DNA from: Fallopia convolvulus
Taxonomy: Eukaryota > Streptophyta > Magnoliopsida > Caryophyllales > Polygonaceae
Reading direction: 5' to 3'
DNA length: 64,000 nucleotides
Assembly (NCBI GenBank): GCA_964016875.1
Contig: OZ024733.1
Span: forward strand, 2,771,484-2,835,483
Positions 1 to 10,549 of the stretch are shown here, piece by piece. A model generated the notes under the pieces. It was not told the DNA's origin and did not search any database. It saw nothing but the letters and a program-made list of their open reading frames with translations. Within the stretch, counting starts at the first letter, position 1. Each line of letters opens with the position of its first letter. Position numbers and translations under genes: made by a program.

Positions 1-289
1 CTCTTTTGTTATCCTTTCATGTCGGCTTATCGGACTATTGGGCTTCGTCTCGATCTCTCAATTTACTGGGCTTGTCTAGTATTTCAAGTTCTTACCTTAT
101 CAAATAAATAAATAAATAAAGCCCCTATAAATATTTCTCGGGGGTTTATAAAAACCCTTGAGCGTTTGTATGTCTTTCGGGGGGTTTTTAAAAGCTCCCG
201 AGAGTTTTTTCTCGGCCACATATATAATAGGGGTTCAGTAACCCCCTTGAGTAGTGTAATAAAACTCCTGAGAGAACATTAATTGTCAT
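1..289. other. Unassigned sequence at left edge
   Basis: No gene recognised. The stretch contains an AATA run near 103-119 and a degenerate repeat in which a run of G, a T/A-rich core and a run of C alternate (about 135-275). It follows directly on the broken end of the element F gag homology, so it may be element F sequence too decayed to read, or a separate insertion. Confidence 0.3.
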
Positions 290-932
290 GATCACGGAGT
301 CCGCCATAAAGATAGAGAATGAGATCATGATTAGCATAACCATGGTAGGGACAGCTCTTCACCAACTTCTTGAAGCGCTCAAAATATTAATAGAGAGACT
401 CGTTGGGAAATTGCTCTATGTTACAGATCTTCTTCTTGAGTTGATTAGACTTGATTGCAAGGAAGTATTTTTCAAGAAACAACTTCTTCAAGTTCACCCA
501 AGTAGTAACGCTTCCAAGAGGTAGAGCATGATACCAGTCTTTAGAGGATTCCTTCAGAGAAAAGGAAAACGCTCTCAACCTCATCTGTTCTTCAGTAATA
601 TCAGAGGGACACATGTTGGTGCAAACATCAAGGAACTCATCAAGATGCTTAATGGAATCCTCAAGTGGAGTTCCATTAAATTTTGAGAGTAGATGGACTA
701 CTCCTGTCTTGAGCTCAAACTTCACCCTGTCACCAAGGGCTGGGAATTGCACTACACATGTAGGCTGATTCAGATTAGGAGTTGTCAAGCTCTTAAGAGT
801 AACTCGTGGATCTCCCATTTTTTGGATTCCTTGTAGTAGTGCACCCACAGCTCTACGAGCTCTGAAAAGAGTCCGTTCAATTTCCAGATCAAAAAGAAGA
901 TTTGAATTATTAGTAGCACGGGTGTGAACCAT
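290..932 (-). pseudogene. Element F: Athila-like gag, N-terminal part, broken
   Basis: Reading the minus strand, the frame opens at 932 with MVHTRAT and gives 181 residues up to a stop at 387. It includes the retrotransposon gag core (for example LRAFSFSLKESSKDWYHALP). The same homology continues past the stop (FERFKKLVKSCPYHGYANHD, down to about 300) before it fades, so the stop is a mutation inside a longer gag. Gag would form the capsid that packages element RNA. The start lies just after a PBS and an LTR (989-2141). It resembles the gag of element D, which also starts MVHTRAT, but the two have clearly diverged. No protease or RT of this element is seen; if present it lies left of the window or is deleted. 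Confidence 0.85.
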
Positions 933-988
933 AGAACAGGTTCACACTAAAATGGGTACAAAAATCACACAAAAAGACAATTATTGCC

Positions 989-1006
989 TCGCCGGCAACG
1001 ACGCCA
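989..1006 (-). other. Element F primer binding site
   Basis: On the minus strand the sequence reads TGGCGTCGTTGCCGGCGA, 3 nt after the LTR end. It is close to the TGGCGCCGTTGCCGGGGA form seen in element D. Athila/Tat elements generally use a primer site of this kind, complementary to the 3' end of tRNA-Asp. Confidence 0.75.
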
Positions 1007-1009
1007 ATT

Positions 1010-2141
1010 TGATAGCGGTGAATTTGGTCGTACAAATCACGATTATGCAAAAGAGTCCAAATATTTTGTAGTCTTCAGGAAGTAAGGGTCGAATCCACAG
1101 GGAGGTAGATTGATCGCTTTGTGTGAATTTTATGGAAATTGAAGTAACAAGGGGGTTTTGTGAATTAAACTAACTATTTAAGCATGCAAAACTAACAAAG
1201 CAATAAAGTTTGGGTTTTTATCAAGTTTGGGAAAACACTTAGTCAAACAAGTATCCACATTTGATTGACAAGTTGATCATAGATTTCATTCAGAACACAT
1301 GCATATGGAACTTCCAATTCCTTTTCAAGGATAATCAATAGCACAACGAGATACTATCAATCCCAACTAATTGAATAACCCTAAAACCATCAAGATTCAA
1401 TTCAAACGCAACAATAAGGATAGGAATATAATAAAGATACAAATCTAGCATAAAACAACCAGCTTTTATCCTAGATTGCAATTCAACTCTCTTTCTGCAT
1501 AAGACTAGCACAACCAGATACTATTCGATGCAGTTGCTACTATGAAATAGAGAAACTCAACTAGAAGTTCTCTAAATCTAGAAATAGAGATTTAATAACA
1601 ACAACCCTAGAAAGTGTTGAAATCAATCAATAAAGCAATTCAATAAAGAGAGAAAATAGTTCCAAGCAATTAGTTTAAGAAATAGAAATCTCACAACTAA
1701 ATCAAACGAAGCTTGAACTGTCTGACTAAGCAAATATGTCTTAGTTCTCCATGAAAGCAATAAAACTCAAAAGTCTGAAAAGTAGAATGATAAATATGAG
1801 AGGTGCAACTCTCTAAACCTAATATATAAAGCTAGGTCTATAAAGTATCTCCAAAAATACAATATCTCGGAATAAAGATGATATAGATAGAACCAATCAG
1901 GAAATAACACGTGGTGAGCAACATATGATGCGCTGTTAGCGCAGCCTGGTCGGCGTCGGGCGCCGCCAGTACCAAGACGTCGTTCTTGACTCCTTCTTCA
2001 ATCTAGCTTTAAAATCCGAAATAATATGCATCTTTGGTCTTCTCCTCCTAGTTGTAGAAAGTCTTCAAACCACCTAAAAACACCCATAAATATATGCTAA
2101 AACACCTCCTAAATACACAGCATAATTGTGTATATTAGTGG
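1010..2141 (-). repeat. Element F 5' LTR (Athila-like)
   Basis: The LTR ends on the minus strand with CGCTATCA just before the PBS. It contains the U5 signature CTGTGGATTCGACCC (about 1087-1101), typical of Athila-like LTRs. A TATA-like sequence lies on the minus strand at about 1820-1845. The upstream end is fixed only by the point where element A integrase resumes (about 2142); no clean TG start or target duplication was found, so that border is uncertain by about 20 bp. A pair of GC-rich palindromes sits at 1930-1965. The LTR interrupts the integrase of element A right at its VVDRF-MAHF segment. Confidence 0.75.
1930..1965. repeat. Paired GC-rich palindromes in element F U3
   Basis: Two imperfect palindromes: GCGCTGTTAGCGC at 1930-1942 (arms of 5, loop of 3) and CGGCGTCGGGCGCCG at 1951-1965 (arms of 5, loop of 5). 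Their centres, 1936 and 1958, are 22 bp apart. They lie roughly 100 bp upstream of the TATA-like box on the minus strand. Elements D and the solo LTR have pairs with the same centre spacing but unrelated sequence. Confidence 0.7.
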
Positions 2142-2699
2142 GCCATTTTTTAAAACCGATCAACTATAACAAAAATTGAGTCTTTTCCCTTTTCTAGACA
2201 TAGGGAGGCCAACAATAAAGTCCATAGAAAGATCTTCCCAAGGCCCTTGTGGAATAGGCAATGGCGTGTAAAGGTCGTGAGCATGGGAAGTGGACTTGGC
2301 CTTTTGGCAAGTGACACAATCATGTACGTACCTTGTCACTTGTCTAAGCATATGTGCGCAAAAGAAGTGATCTTGAAGGGTACTTAGAGTCTTATTGACT
2401 CCAAAGTGGCCTTGGCCATCATGTGCTTCCCTAATCAAAGCAAGCCTTATAAAAGAAGTCGAGATGCAAAGGCGTCCCACCTTATACAAGTAACCATCAC
2501 TCAAAAAGAAATCTTCATGATCATGAGAAGGAGAAGAGAGACATGACTCAAAAATAGAGGAAAAGAATGAATCATGCGTGTACAACTCCTTAATAAGACT
2601 AAATCCTAGCATTTTAGTTTGCATATGAGTGATTAAGGCGTACCTCCTAGACAATGTGTCGCCCAACACATTGTTTGTCCTTTTCTTGTAGACAACCAC
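2142..2699 (-). pseudogene. Element A: integrase N-terminal part
   Basis: The minus-strand reading has the zinc-binding HHCC domain (REAHDGQGHFGVNKTL, then CVTCQKAK) followed by the start of the catalytic core (PWEDLSMDFIVGLP, with the first catalytic Asp). It is cut off in the VVDRF-MAHF segment by insertion of the element F LTR, so the second Asp and the Glu of the DDE triad are missing here. Upstream is the RNaseH remnant, in the order expected for a gypsy pol. Confidence 0.85.
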
Positions 2700-2741
2700 A
2701 TAAGGAAATGTCTCTAGAAACTCGACCCATCTTGCATGCCT

Positions 2742-3107
2742 TTAGTTCAATGTGGCTTGACTCTTCAAATAGCTAAGGGTGGCATGGTCGGAGTGGATCA
2801 CAAATTCACGTGGACATAAGTAATATGCCCACGTTTTCAACACACGAATGAGGGCATAAAGCTCTTTATCATATGTCAGGTAGTTCAATTGAGCACCGGA
2901 TAACTTGTCACTAAAGTAGGCAATAGGCCTCTTCTCTTGATGTAACACGCCTCCTATGTCGATGTTAGAAGCGTCACATTCAATCTCAAATGTCTTCGTG
3001 AAGTTCGGGAGTTGTAAGAGAGGAGCTTTACATAAGGCTTCCTTAAGAGAAAGGAATGCGGCCTCATGTTGTTTCTTCCCAGCAAACTCGACCCCTTTCT
3101 TAGTCAA
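2742..3107 (-). pseudogene. Element A: RNaseH domain remnant
   Basis: The minus-strand reading contains FEIECDASNIDIGGVLHQE and RPIAYFSDKLSGAQLNY, the usual RT-linker/RNaseH of Ty3/gypsy pol, ending in HSDHATLSYLKSQATLN. A stop separates it from the integrase piece at 2699. It follows the second (downstream) copy of the duplicated RT block directly. Confidence 0.85.
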
Positions 3108-3113
3108 GGTGTG

Positions 3114-3955
3114 CTAAGGGGAGGCTATAGGGGAGAAGTCCCTTACAAATCTTCTATAGAAATCGGCAAGTCCAAGGAATGATCGAACTTCGGTGGCTGA
3201 TTTTGGAGTTGGCCACTCTTTAATGGCTTGGACATTGCTCTCATCAACGCTCAAGCCATCCTTAGACACCACATAATCGAGAAATATGGTGGACAGCGAG
3301 CAAAAGGTGCATTTGGCCAAGTTGCCGAAGAGGGGCTCCCTCCTTAGGCACGTGAGAACTTGGCTAAGATGCTCCACATGGTCTGTGACGCTCTTAGAGT
3401 AGACTAAAATGTCATAAAAGTATACAACAACAAATTTGCCTAAAAATTCTCTAAATACATGATTCATAAGCCTCATAAAAGTAGATGGCGCATTTGTGAG
3501 CCCGAATGGCATTACAGGCCACTCGTAGAGCCCATACATGGTCTTGAAAGAGGTCTTCCATTCATCACCTTCCTTCATTATTATTTGATGGTAACCACTT
3601 TTCAAGTCGATTTTGGAGAGATAGTAGCGTCATGTAGTTCATCTAGCATGTCGTCGAGGTGGGGGATTGGATGTCTATACTTGATTGTGATTTGATTAAT
3701 GCCCCTACAATCCACACACATCCTCCACGATCCATCTTTCTTTGGGACCAATATGACCGGAACGGAACAAGGGCTAAGAGACTCACGTACATAGCTACGG
3801 TCGAGAAGCTCTTGAACTTGTCTTTGAAGCTCCTTTGTTTCTTCGGGTCCCACCTTATATGCAGCCCGGTTAGGTAAAGAGGCATCGGGCTCCAAGTCAA
3901 TTTGGTGCTCAAATTCCCTAAGAGGAAGTAAAGAAGCAAAGAAGTCGGTGTGCAA
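3114..3955 (-). pseudogene. Element A: reverse transcriptase, downstream copy
   Basis: Two overlapping minus-strand frames (3602-3955 and 3114-3605) give one RT with a frameshift near 3603. Visible blocks are PVILVPKKDGSWRMCVDCRG, RHPIPHLDDMLDELH, SGYHQIIMKEGDEWKTSFKT and MPFGLTNAPSTFMRLMNHVF. The catalytic YFDD position reads YFYD (VVYFYDILVYS): the first Asp of the pair is Tyr. Then come the LADFYRRFVRDFS block and a stop. It is part of the block duplicated at 4666-6101. Confidence 0.88.
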
Positions 3956-4525
3956 GGGTGCGGCAAAAAGACGTCGGAGAACTCATCGAGCAAAGAAGCA
4001 ACGTCGACGGGCAAGGGCCCGGCGTTGGCTTCGGCCACAAGCGCATGTACCAAGAGGAAACATAGTGCCTTGCCTTGGAATGGGGTAGTGAGGTCACTAG
4101 GTCGAGCCAAGAGCACATGGTGCTCGACCTTTCCTTGCAAAGGACTCGGCTTCGAGGGCGTTGGAGGTGCACGCGGCCTAGTCTCACGGTGCGATAGGCG
4201 GTGATCCTTGCGATCGGCACTTGGAAACACCTCAAAAATTTTGCTGGCATTCTTAGTTTTAGAAGGTGTCTTAGGCTGAGATATAGTAGTAGACGAGTTG
4301 GCGCCGCTGACTTTGGCGTTTTGCCCAATTTTGGCCGTTTTGGCTTGTTTGGCGGCAGCGGCTTTGTCTTCAAGAGCCTTAAGACGTTTTCTCTCAATTT
4401 GATCCTGTATAACCTCAGTAAGAGACTTAGGTAAGAGTGTAATGCGTTTCCCATAGTAATTGAACACATGTGTGTTCAAGAATCCATCATGGATAACACG
4501 TCGATCATATTGCCAAGGACGTCCC
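3956..4525 (-). pseudogene. Element A: protease-RT linker, downstream copy
   Basis: The minus-strand frame 3643-4479 carries a charged linker (LLPKSLTEVIQDQIERKRLK and a Lys/Ala-rich part) that in other gypsy pol proteins joins protease to RT. The copy begins abruptly at about 4525 inside the sequence for the protease end (LGRPWQYD region) and is preceded by the 47-bp repeats. It is the second, truncated copy of the linker at 5532-6100 and has no protease of its own. Confidence 0.7.
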
Positions 4526-4715
4526 CTTTCTTAGTCAAGGTGTGCTAAGGGGAGGCTATAGTGGAGAAGTCCCTTTCTTAGTCAAGGTGTGCTAAGGGGA
4601 GGCTATAGTGGAGAAGTCCCTTTCTTAGTCAAGGTGTGCTAAGGGGAGGCTATAGTGGAGAAGTCCCTTTCTTAGTCAAGGTGTGCTAAGGGGAGGCTAT
4701 AGTGGAGAAGTCCCT
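4525..4715. repeat. Four tandem copies of a 47-bp unit
   Basis: The unit starts CCCTTTCTTAGTCAAGG and recurs with phase positions 4531, 4578, 4625 and 4672, a period of exactly 47 bp. The unit is present once at 3094-3140, bordered on both sides by the pentamer CCCTT. The array lies exactly at the junction of the two 1.43-kb duplicate blocks, so duplication and repeat expansion probably share a cause. Confidence 0.92.
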
Positions 4716-5531
4716 TACAAATCTTCTATAGAAATCGGCAAGTCCAAGGAATGATCAAACTTCGGTGGCTGATTTTGGATTTGGCCACTCTTTAATGGCT
4801 TGGACATTGCTCTCATCAACGCTCAATCCATCCTTAGACACCATATAATCGAGAAATATGGTGGACGGCGAGCAAAAGGTGCATTTGGCCAAGTTGCCGA
4901 AGAGGGGCTCCCTCCTTAGGCACGTGAGAACTTGGCTAAGATGCTCCACATGGTCTGTGACGCTCTTAGAGTAGACTAAAATGTCATAAAAAAAAGTATA
5001 CAACAACAAATTTGCCTAAAAATTCTCTAAATACATGATTCATAAGCCTCATAAAAGAAGATGGCGCATTTGTGAGCCCGAATGGCATTACAGGCCACTC
5101 GTAGAGCCCATACATGGTCTTGAAAGCGGTCTTCCATTCGTCACCTTCCTTCATTATTATTTGATGGTAACCACTTTTCAAGTCAATTTTGGAGAGATAG
5201 TAGCGTCATGTAGTTCATCTAGCATGTCGTCGAGGTGGGGGATTGGATGTCTATACTTGATTATGATTTGATTAATGCCCCTACAATCCACACACATCCT
5301 CCACGATCCATCTTTCTTTGGGACCAATATGACCGGAACGGAACAAGGGCTAAGAGACTCACATACATAGCTACGGTCAAGAAGCTCTTGAACTTGTCTT
5401 TGAAGCTCCTTTGTTTCTTCGGGTCCCACCTTATATGCATCCCGGTTAGGTAAAGAGGCATCGGGCTCCAAGTTAATTTGGTGCTCAAATTCCCTAAGAG
5501 GAAGTAAAGAAGCAAAGAAGTCGGTGTGCAA
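4713..5531 (-). pseudogene. Element A: reverse transcriptase, upstream copy
   Basis: This is the upstream partner of 3114-3955. Frames 5178-5531 and 4984-5181 give RT blocks 1-4 and 4755-5009 gives the palm and thumb region. It differs from the other copy by scattered substitutions and a 4-nt A insertion near 4990 that shifts the frame in front of the YFYD motif. That motif has the same Asp-to-Tyr change as the other copy, so the change predates the duplication. The frame is lost again where the 47-bp repeats begin. Confidence 0.88.
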
Positions 5532-6448
5532 GGGTGCGGCGGAAAGACGTCGGAGAACTTATCGAGCAAAGAAGCAACGTCGACGGGCAAGGGCCCGGCG
5601 TTGGCTTTTGCCACAAGCGCATGTACCAAGAGGAAACATAGTGCCTTTCCTTGGAATGGGGTAGTGAGGTCACTAGGTCGAGCCAAGAGCACATGGTGCT
5701 CGACCTTTCCTTGCAAAGGACTCGGCTTTGAGGGCGTTGGAGGTGCACGCGGCCTAGTCTCACGGTGCGATAGGCGGTGATCCTTGCGATCGGCACTCGG
5801 AAACTCCTCAAAAATTTTGGAGGCATTCTTAGTTTTAGAAGGTGTCTTAGGCTGAGATATAGTAGTAGACGAGTTGACGCCGCTGACTTTGGCGTTTTGC
5901 CCAATTTTGGCCGTTTTGGCTTGTTTGGTGGCAACGGCTTTGTCTTCAAGAGCCTTAAGACGTTTTCTCTCAATTTGATCCTTTATAACCTCAGTAGGAG
6001 ACATAGGTAAGAGTGTAACGCGTTTCCCACAGTAATTGAACACATGTGTGTTCAAGAATCCATCATGGATAACACGTCGATCGTATTGCCAAGGACGTCC
6101 CAACAAGAGGTGTGTCATGTCCATAGTAACGACATCACATAAAATAGAATCACAATATGGACCAATAGAGAAAGAAACCATACAAATGTGAGTGATCATG
6201 TCACCCGTAGAAGAAAACCATTGTAGGCCATAGACTTGTGGATGTGGCGTAATTGGTAGGTTGAAATGCTTGACCACCTTTTCATTGATAAAATTTGAGC
6301 AACTTCCATTATCTATGATCACACTTACACTAGCATCCATCATCTTACAATGGGTATGAAAGAGGATTTCATGTAGGTCCAATGAAGGAGCGTCCTTAAC
6401 CGTCAAGGAACGCTTGCAAACTAGAGTAAGAATGGTTCCATCATTCAA
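5532..6448 (-). pseudogene. Element A: protease and protease-RT linker
   Basis: The minus-strand frame from 6448 (395 residues, running on into RT sequence in another frame to 5261) contains the aspartic protease. VIIDNGSCSNFINEKVVKHF holds the active site, here D-N-G instead of D-S/T-G, followed by SIGPYCDSILCDVVTMD and the flap-end motif LLLGRPWQYDRRVIHDGF. A Lys-rich linker follows. The region before RT is frameshifted near 5530. The family would cleave the Gag-Pol polyprotein; the altered DNG triad may or may not be active. Confidence 0.85.
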
Positions 6449-6559
6449 AGTCGGGGCTTGACAAGCGAGGTGCTCGGCGTCTTGAGCTTCTTCAAGTGGC
6501 TCAAGTGGTTCTTCTTCATCATCAAGGGACTCGTATCCCGCTGAATTGTGGAGAAAAGA

Positions 6560-7416
6560 ACCCTCTTATTATTACGGCAATCCTTCTTGTAATGGCCCCT
6601 CCCACCACATTTAAATCATTCTACATCATGGGCACGCTAGGCGCCGGTCGGCGGTGCCTTGGGCACGACGGCACGCATCGTAGTAGACGGTGTCAGTACT
6701 AGTGATGAACGTCCCATGGCTTGTGTACCTGAGGTAGAAGAGCGCACATTAGTAGAAACGTATGGACGAGAGGTAAGTTTTCCATACCTAGATTGGCCCG
6801 ATTGGTAAGAACGAGAGTCACGGCACAATTGGTTGTAAACTTGCATGGCCGCATGTGTAAGAGCATTGAGATCTTTGATTTGTAGAATCTCAATCTTATC
6901 CTTGATAGCTGTGTTAAGACTCGAGAGAAATTTCGTCCTTAATGTAGAGGGAGACATGCTCATGGAAGCTTTGTCGTACATGTCTTCCAATTTGGAGTAG
7001 TACTCCAAAGGATTCATGGAACCTTGTTTTAGCATAGCAATGTCCGTCCTCATTTGATCCCGATAATTACTAGGAACATACTTTCGGGTCATAACATATA
7101 TAAACAAATTGATCCCAAGTCTCCACGGGATTGATGTACTGTTTTTCACGATCATCCACAAAGCGGTAACACCACACTCGCGTCGCACCTTTAAAGTGTA
7201 GTGTGGTCATGGGTACCCACTCGGATTTGTCTAACTTGCAATACCTCAAAGTGTACTTCGTGGCCTGAATCCAATCAAGAAAAGTAGTGGGATCATGCTC
7301 ACCCAAGAAAGACTCGATTTTGACTTTGACATCATGACGTTGTGGACGAGGTGCCTCTCGAGTGCCCCGATCATCGTCACGGTTCCAACGTCCATGATCC
7401 CGGGGTGATGGGGACC
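6560..7416 (-). pseudogene. Element A: gag core and zinc knuckle
   Basis: The gag core is spread over two frames: 7070-7306 (GEHDPTTFLDWIQATKYTL) and 6637-7188 (WDQF-type capsid segment, then FLSSLNTAIKDKIEIL). After it, at about 6570-6620, the reading shows a CCHC knuckle KCGGRGHYKKDC whose first Cys codon has become TGA. The frame is broken at about 7090-7110. The N-terminal part is separated from it by the TRIM at 7422-7908. Confidence 0.8.
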
Positions 7417-7421
7417 TAGCC

Positions 7422-7908
7422 TGTTACAGGATATCTAAGAGGAAGGAGAACCACCCCTAAAAGCTATCTAATAAGGGTGGGGAACCTTCCACTTATATAC
7501 CACACATTGGAGGTCATGAAATTTCAATGTGGGAATCCCCCATAAGGATTTCCTATAACATAGCACCCTCCCTGAGTGCCGACGTCCCGCCAGCACTTGC
7601 ACACCGAGAGGTTAGCCCGGCGTTCCGACGGGTATCCACCAGGGAACTGGGCTTTTCCTTGCCGGTTATGGTACCACACGACCACAATAGGGAATTGGGT
7701 TTCTCCTTACCACTTACGTTCCGGTGAAAGGCATCGTGTTAGAAGGCCGGTCCCAACTTTGATACCATTGTTAAAGGATATCTAAGTGGAAGGAGAACCA
7801 CCCCTAAAAGCTAGCCAATAAGGGTGGGGAACCTTCCACTTATATACCACACATTGGAGGTCATGAATTTTCAATGTGGGAATTCCCCCATAAGTATTTC
7901 CTATAACA
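7422..7908 (-). mobile_element. TRIM (miniature LTR retrotransposon), complete
   Basis: Two direct repeats, 7422-7560 (139 bp) and 7769-7908 (140 bp), both begin TGTTA and end TAACA and differ at about six positions plus one indel. A 5-bp target duplication TAGCC flanks them (7417-7421 and 7909-7913). On the minus strand TGGTATCAAAG, a match to the initiator-Met tRNA primer site TGGTATCAGAG, lies next to the repeat at 7769. A purine tract (GGGAGGGTGC) lies before the other repeat. The internal part is 208 bp and has no coding capacity I can see. It inserted into the gag of element A; such elements depend on enzymes from other retroelements. Confidence 0.93.
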
Positions 7909-7913
7909 TAGCC

Positions 7914-8480
7914 AAGTCATCATCGAAGTGCCTATGGTCTCGACCATGAACTCGACGCCTATGATGGCATGGTGAATCACAATGTTCGGCATCTTGAGAC
8001 TCGGCGCGCGTACAGCGTGGTCTCGACCGTCCCTTCCAGCTCTTGCCGAGGGAATCCAATCTCTAGGGCGATCTTGTAGCTCAATAGGATCCCTTAAAGG
8101 TGAAAAAGAATGGGGGTTTATTCGACCGGATTCATGATATCCCTCGTCATCAAATTCATCAAAAGCATCGGGGTCATAATGTCGGGTATCTGATTGGTAC
8201 CCGGTGTCCCCATAGTGTCTATATCGACTAGAGTGTCTTTGATGACCTTGAGATGGCCTATGACCTGAGATGGGGTCATCAAAGAGTCGATCCTTATGGA
8301 CCGAGGCGTGGCGCTCTCGAGAATCATGGTAGCGACGACGTCCACTATCCCAGGGCTCAAATCTATCATCAAAAGCCTTAGGAGCAGAATACTTACCTTG
8401 AGGAGTGTAGTCATCTTCATAGTCGGAGTCATAGGTGGGGTTGTCATGAGTGGTGTAGGCTTGGCCTTGGCCATTACCAT
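7914..8480 (-). pseudogene. Element A: gag N-terminal segment
   Basis: Removing the TRIM, the gag reading continues upstream on the minus strand into an Arg/His/Asp/Tyr-rich, disordered segment. One frame gives HRPSQGHQRHSSRYRHYGDT and DPDAFDEFDDEGYHESGR. Such charged N-terminal tails are common in chromovirus Gag. Several frameshifts make the exact start unclear; an ATG is at 8480. Confidence 0.6.
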
Positions 8481-8499
8481 GTCAAGACTCGATGACTAA

Positions 8500-9710
8500 G
8501 TGAATCCGGTTAAGCCTTGACTGGTCCTCTTGGTACCAGTTGATGTGTTCCAACCCCCAGTAAGGCGTGGGATCGTTTTAGAGTTCGTCGGATCTTGTCT
8601 TGAATCACAAGTCACACCTCAAGTCTTAGCTAACGTGGAATCCTAGGGGCGGAAGCCCTAGTTTTCTAGCACGAAAGCTTTGATGTGAAGCCCAAAAAAG
8701 TGATGTCTAACTTTATGACACGAGTCTCAGGACTAGACTCGAACGAATAAGAACATGAGAACCTTAGGACTAGGCCTCGTTTTGATGCTTGACTCGAAGA
8801 GATGAGTCTTGCTTTTACCAAAGTTATGGCTTCGGTTCGACAAAAGAGAGAGTCTTTGAAGGTTGTTTCGAACAAGAGAAATAAAAGAGATAAATTCGGT
8901 TGGTGACGCCCAAACCCAAGAAAGGAGGAGAAACTCGACTCTATGAACTTTAACTTGGATTAAATTGAAAGTAAGCAAAACGATTACAGGGCATGCCCTT
9001 TTATAGAGGACTAGTTCTAATCTAACTAGGACACTCAAAGATAGAAAGCATCTAAAAACCTAGAAATCAATAGGTTAAGTCAAGTGGATAGCATTGACTC
9101 ACACCTATCACCAAAATATATAATATTGAAGACATAAGATATAAAGGATAGGATTTTTGGCAAGTCAATCTAGCTAGAGAGAGACTTTCCAAAAATATGT
9201 AACAAACCTTATCCAAAATAACCAACTCCCTTAAATCAAGGAAATAGATAGATTTGGTCAAGAGATAGAAGGGGGCGCGCCAACTAACTTGGACGGCAAG
9301 CCAAGGGAGTCGGCTTGCGCGCCAAGGCATGCCAAGGTCGGCAAGGGGTAGGCGCGTCCCACCTTGCATGCGCATCAAGGCGCGGAATCCGCGTCCCCTG
9401 GTTGCAATAGAACGCAACTTACGTGGAAAGGCTCCGGGTGGGTTCTGATGGCGGTGGCATGGCTTGTCCCGCAAGACACACTCGCGACAAGAGGCGTGTC
9501 ATTGCTAAGAACCTCGGATGACATGGGCGCGCCGATGGAGTGTGCCGAAGCTAAGGGCACGTCCGATGCGATTGTGTCGAGGACTTGGGCCTTTTTTATG
9601 GTGTCCGATGCCACTAAGCTAGTGATGCTCCGGGTCACCAATGATTGAGTTGCTTGAGTTATAGACTTGGCTCGGGCTCGTGTCACCGGTCCCTTGGAAT
9701 GGACACTCAT
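8500..9710 (-). other. Probable 5' end of element A and a pol 3' end fragment
   Basis: On the minus strand a PBS-like TGGTACCAAGAGG lies at about 8526-8538. Upstream of it lies a non-coding stretch that could be an LTR, but I found no second copy to fix its borders. The frame 9375-9710 begins MSVHSKGPVTRARAKS; a G-P-x-T-R-x-R-A-K motif is common at the very C-terminus of chromovirus pol. This suggests the tail of another minus-strand element abutting element A. Confidence in the borders is low. Confidence 0.4.
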
Positions 9711-10549
9711 AGCTTGTTGCTCGTGTCACTTAATATTAATTGTTTATTTTTTCATTAGTAATCTGTTTATATTATCTTAAGTCAATTGCGATTTTATTAA
9801 TTAAACCAATTATTTAAGCAAATACAATTTATTATTAATTAATTTGATTAAGTAACTTTATAGAAATATTGAATGATAAAATATATAATAAATATATATG
9901 TAAAAGCATGAGAGAAAAAGTAGAAGAGATACTCTTTGTTGTGGAGGAAAATAGAGAAAGAGGAAGAGAAGGGGAGAGTAAATAATGAAAAGTGATATGA
10001 ATAAAAGAGAAAATGACGTTTCAAAATGAGAAAGGATTAAACTTCCCCTCCATTGTACATGCTCTAAGCACCTATTGTTGATGCAATGAATCATTTAAGT
10101 TCCCTCTGTGATTTTGTTAATGTTCTTGTTTAAATTTTTTGTATTTCAATACAAAGTCCAATAAAACTAATTGAAAAGTTTTATATAAACATATAAGTTT
10201 TCTCATTAATTTAAACTTTTGCATAAAAATTAAAAGGAAAAACATAAATTTTAATCCCCAATTTCTTACTTTTTTCAATATTTGAAGGGTTTCCTTCAAA
10301 TTTATTCTCATTGATCAAACAAATTCATAATGAATTGCCAAAGTGAAGATAAATTTGCAATGATGAAACTTTTTGTTTTGATGAAATCAATTATGAAAAT
10401 AAACTGTTAGAGTTCATTCCAATTAATGAAGATATCATAATCGTTTTTGGACAGGTCGGCCGCTTTGGACAAGTCAGAGTGGGTCAAAGGCCAACCGCTC
10501 TGTTAATCGTCTTTTGTTATGGTCAGGAGTCAATTTGGTTGCCTCCTCT
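9711..10549. other. AT-rich intergenic region
   Basis: Strongly A/T-rich spacer between the retroelement block and the aldolase pseudogene. I see no open gene, no terminal repeats and no RNA gene. Short minus-strand frames here are low-complexity. Confidence 0.5.

Noticed and set aside
3643..4479. A separate complete gene in the minus-strand frame
   Set aside because: It is the second copy of the protease-RT linker from a tandem duplication and merges into RT in a shifted frame.
9858..10311. Minus-strand frames as small genes
   Set aside because: Low-complexity Phe/Leu/Ser-rich translations of A/T-rich DNA, with no start context or homology I recognise.
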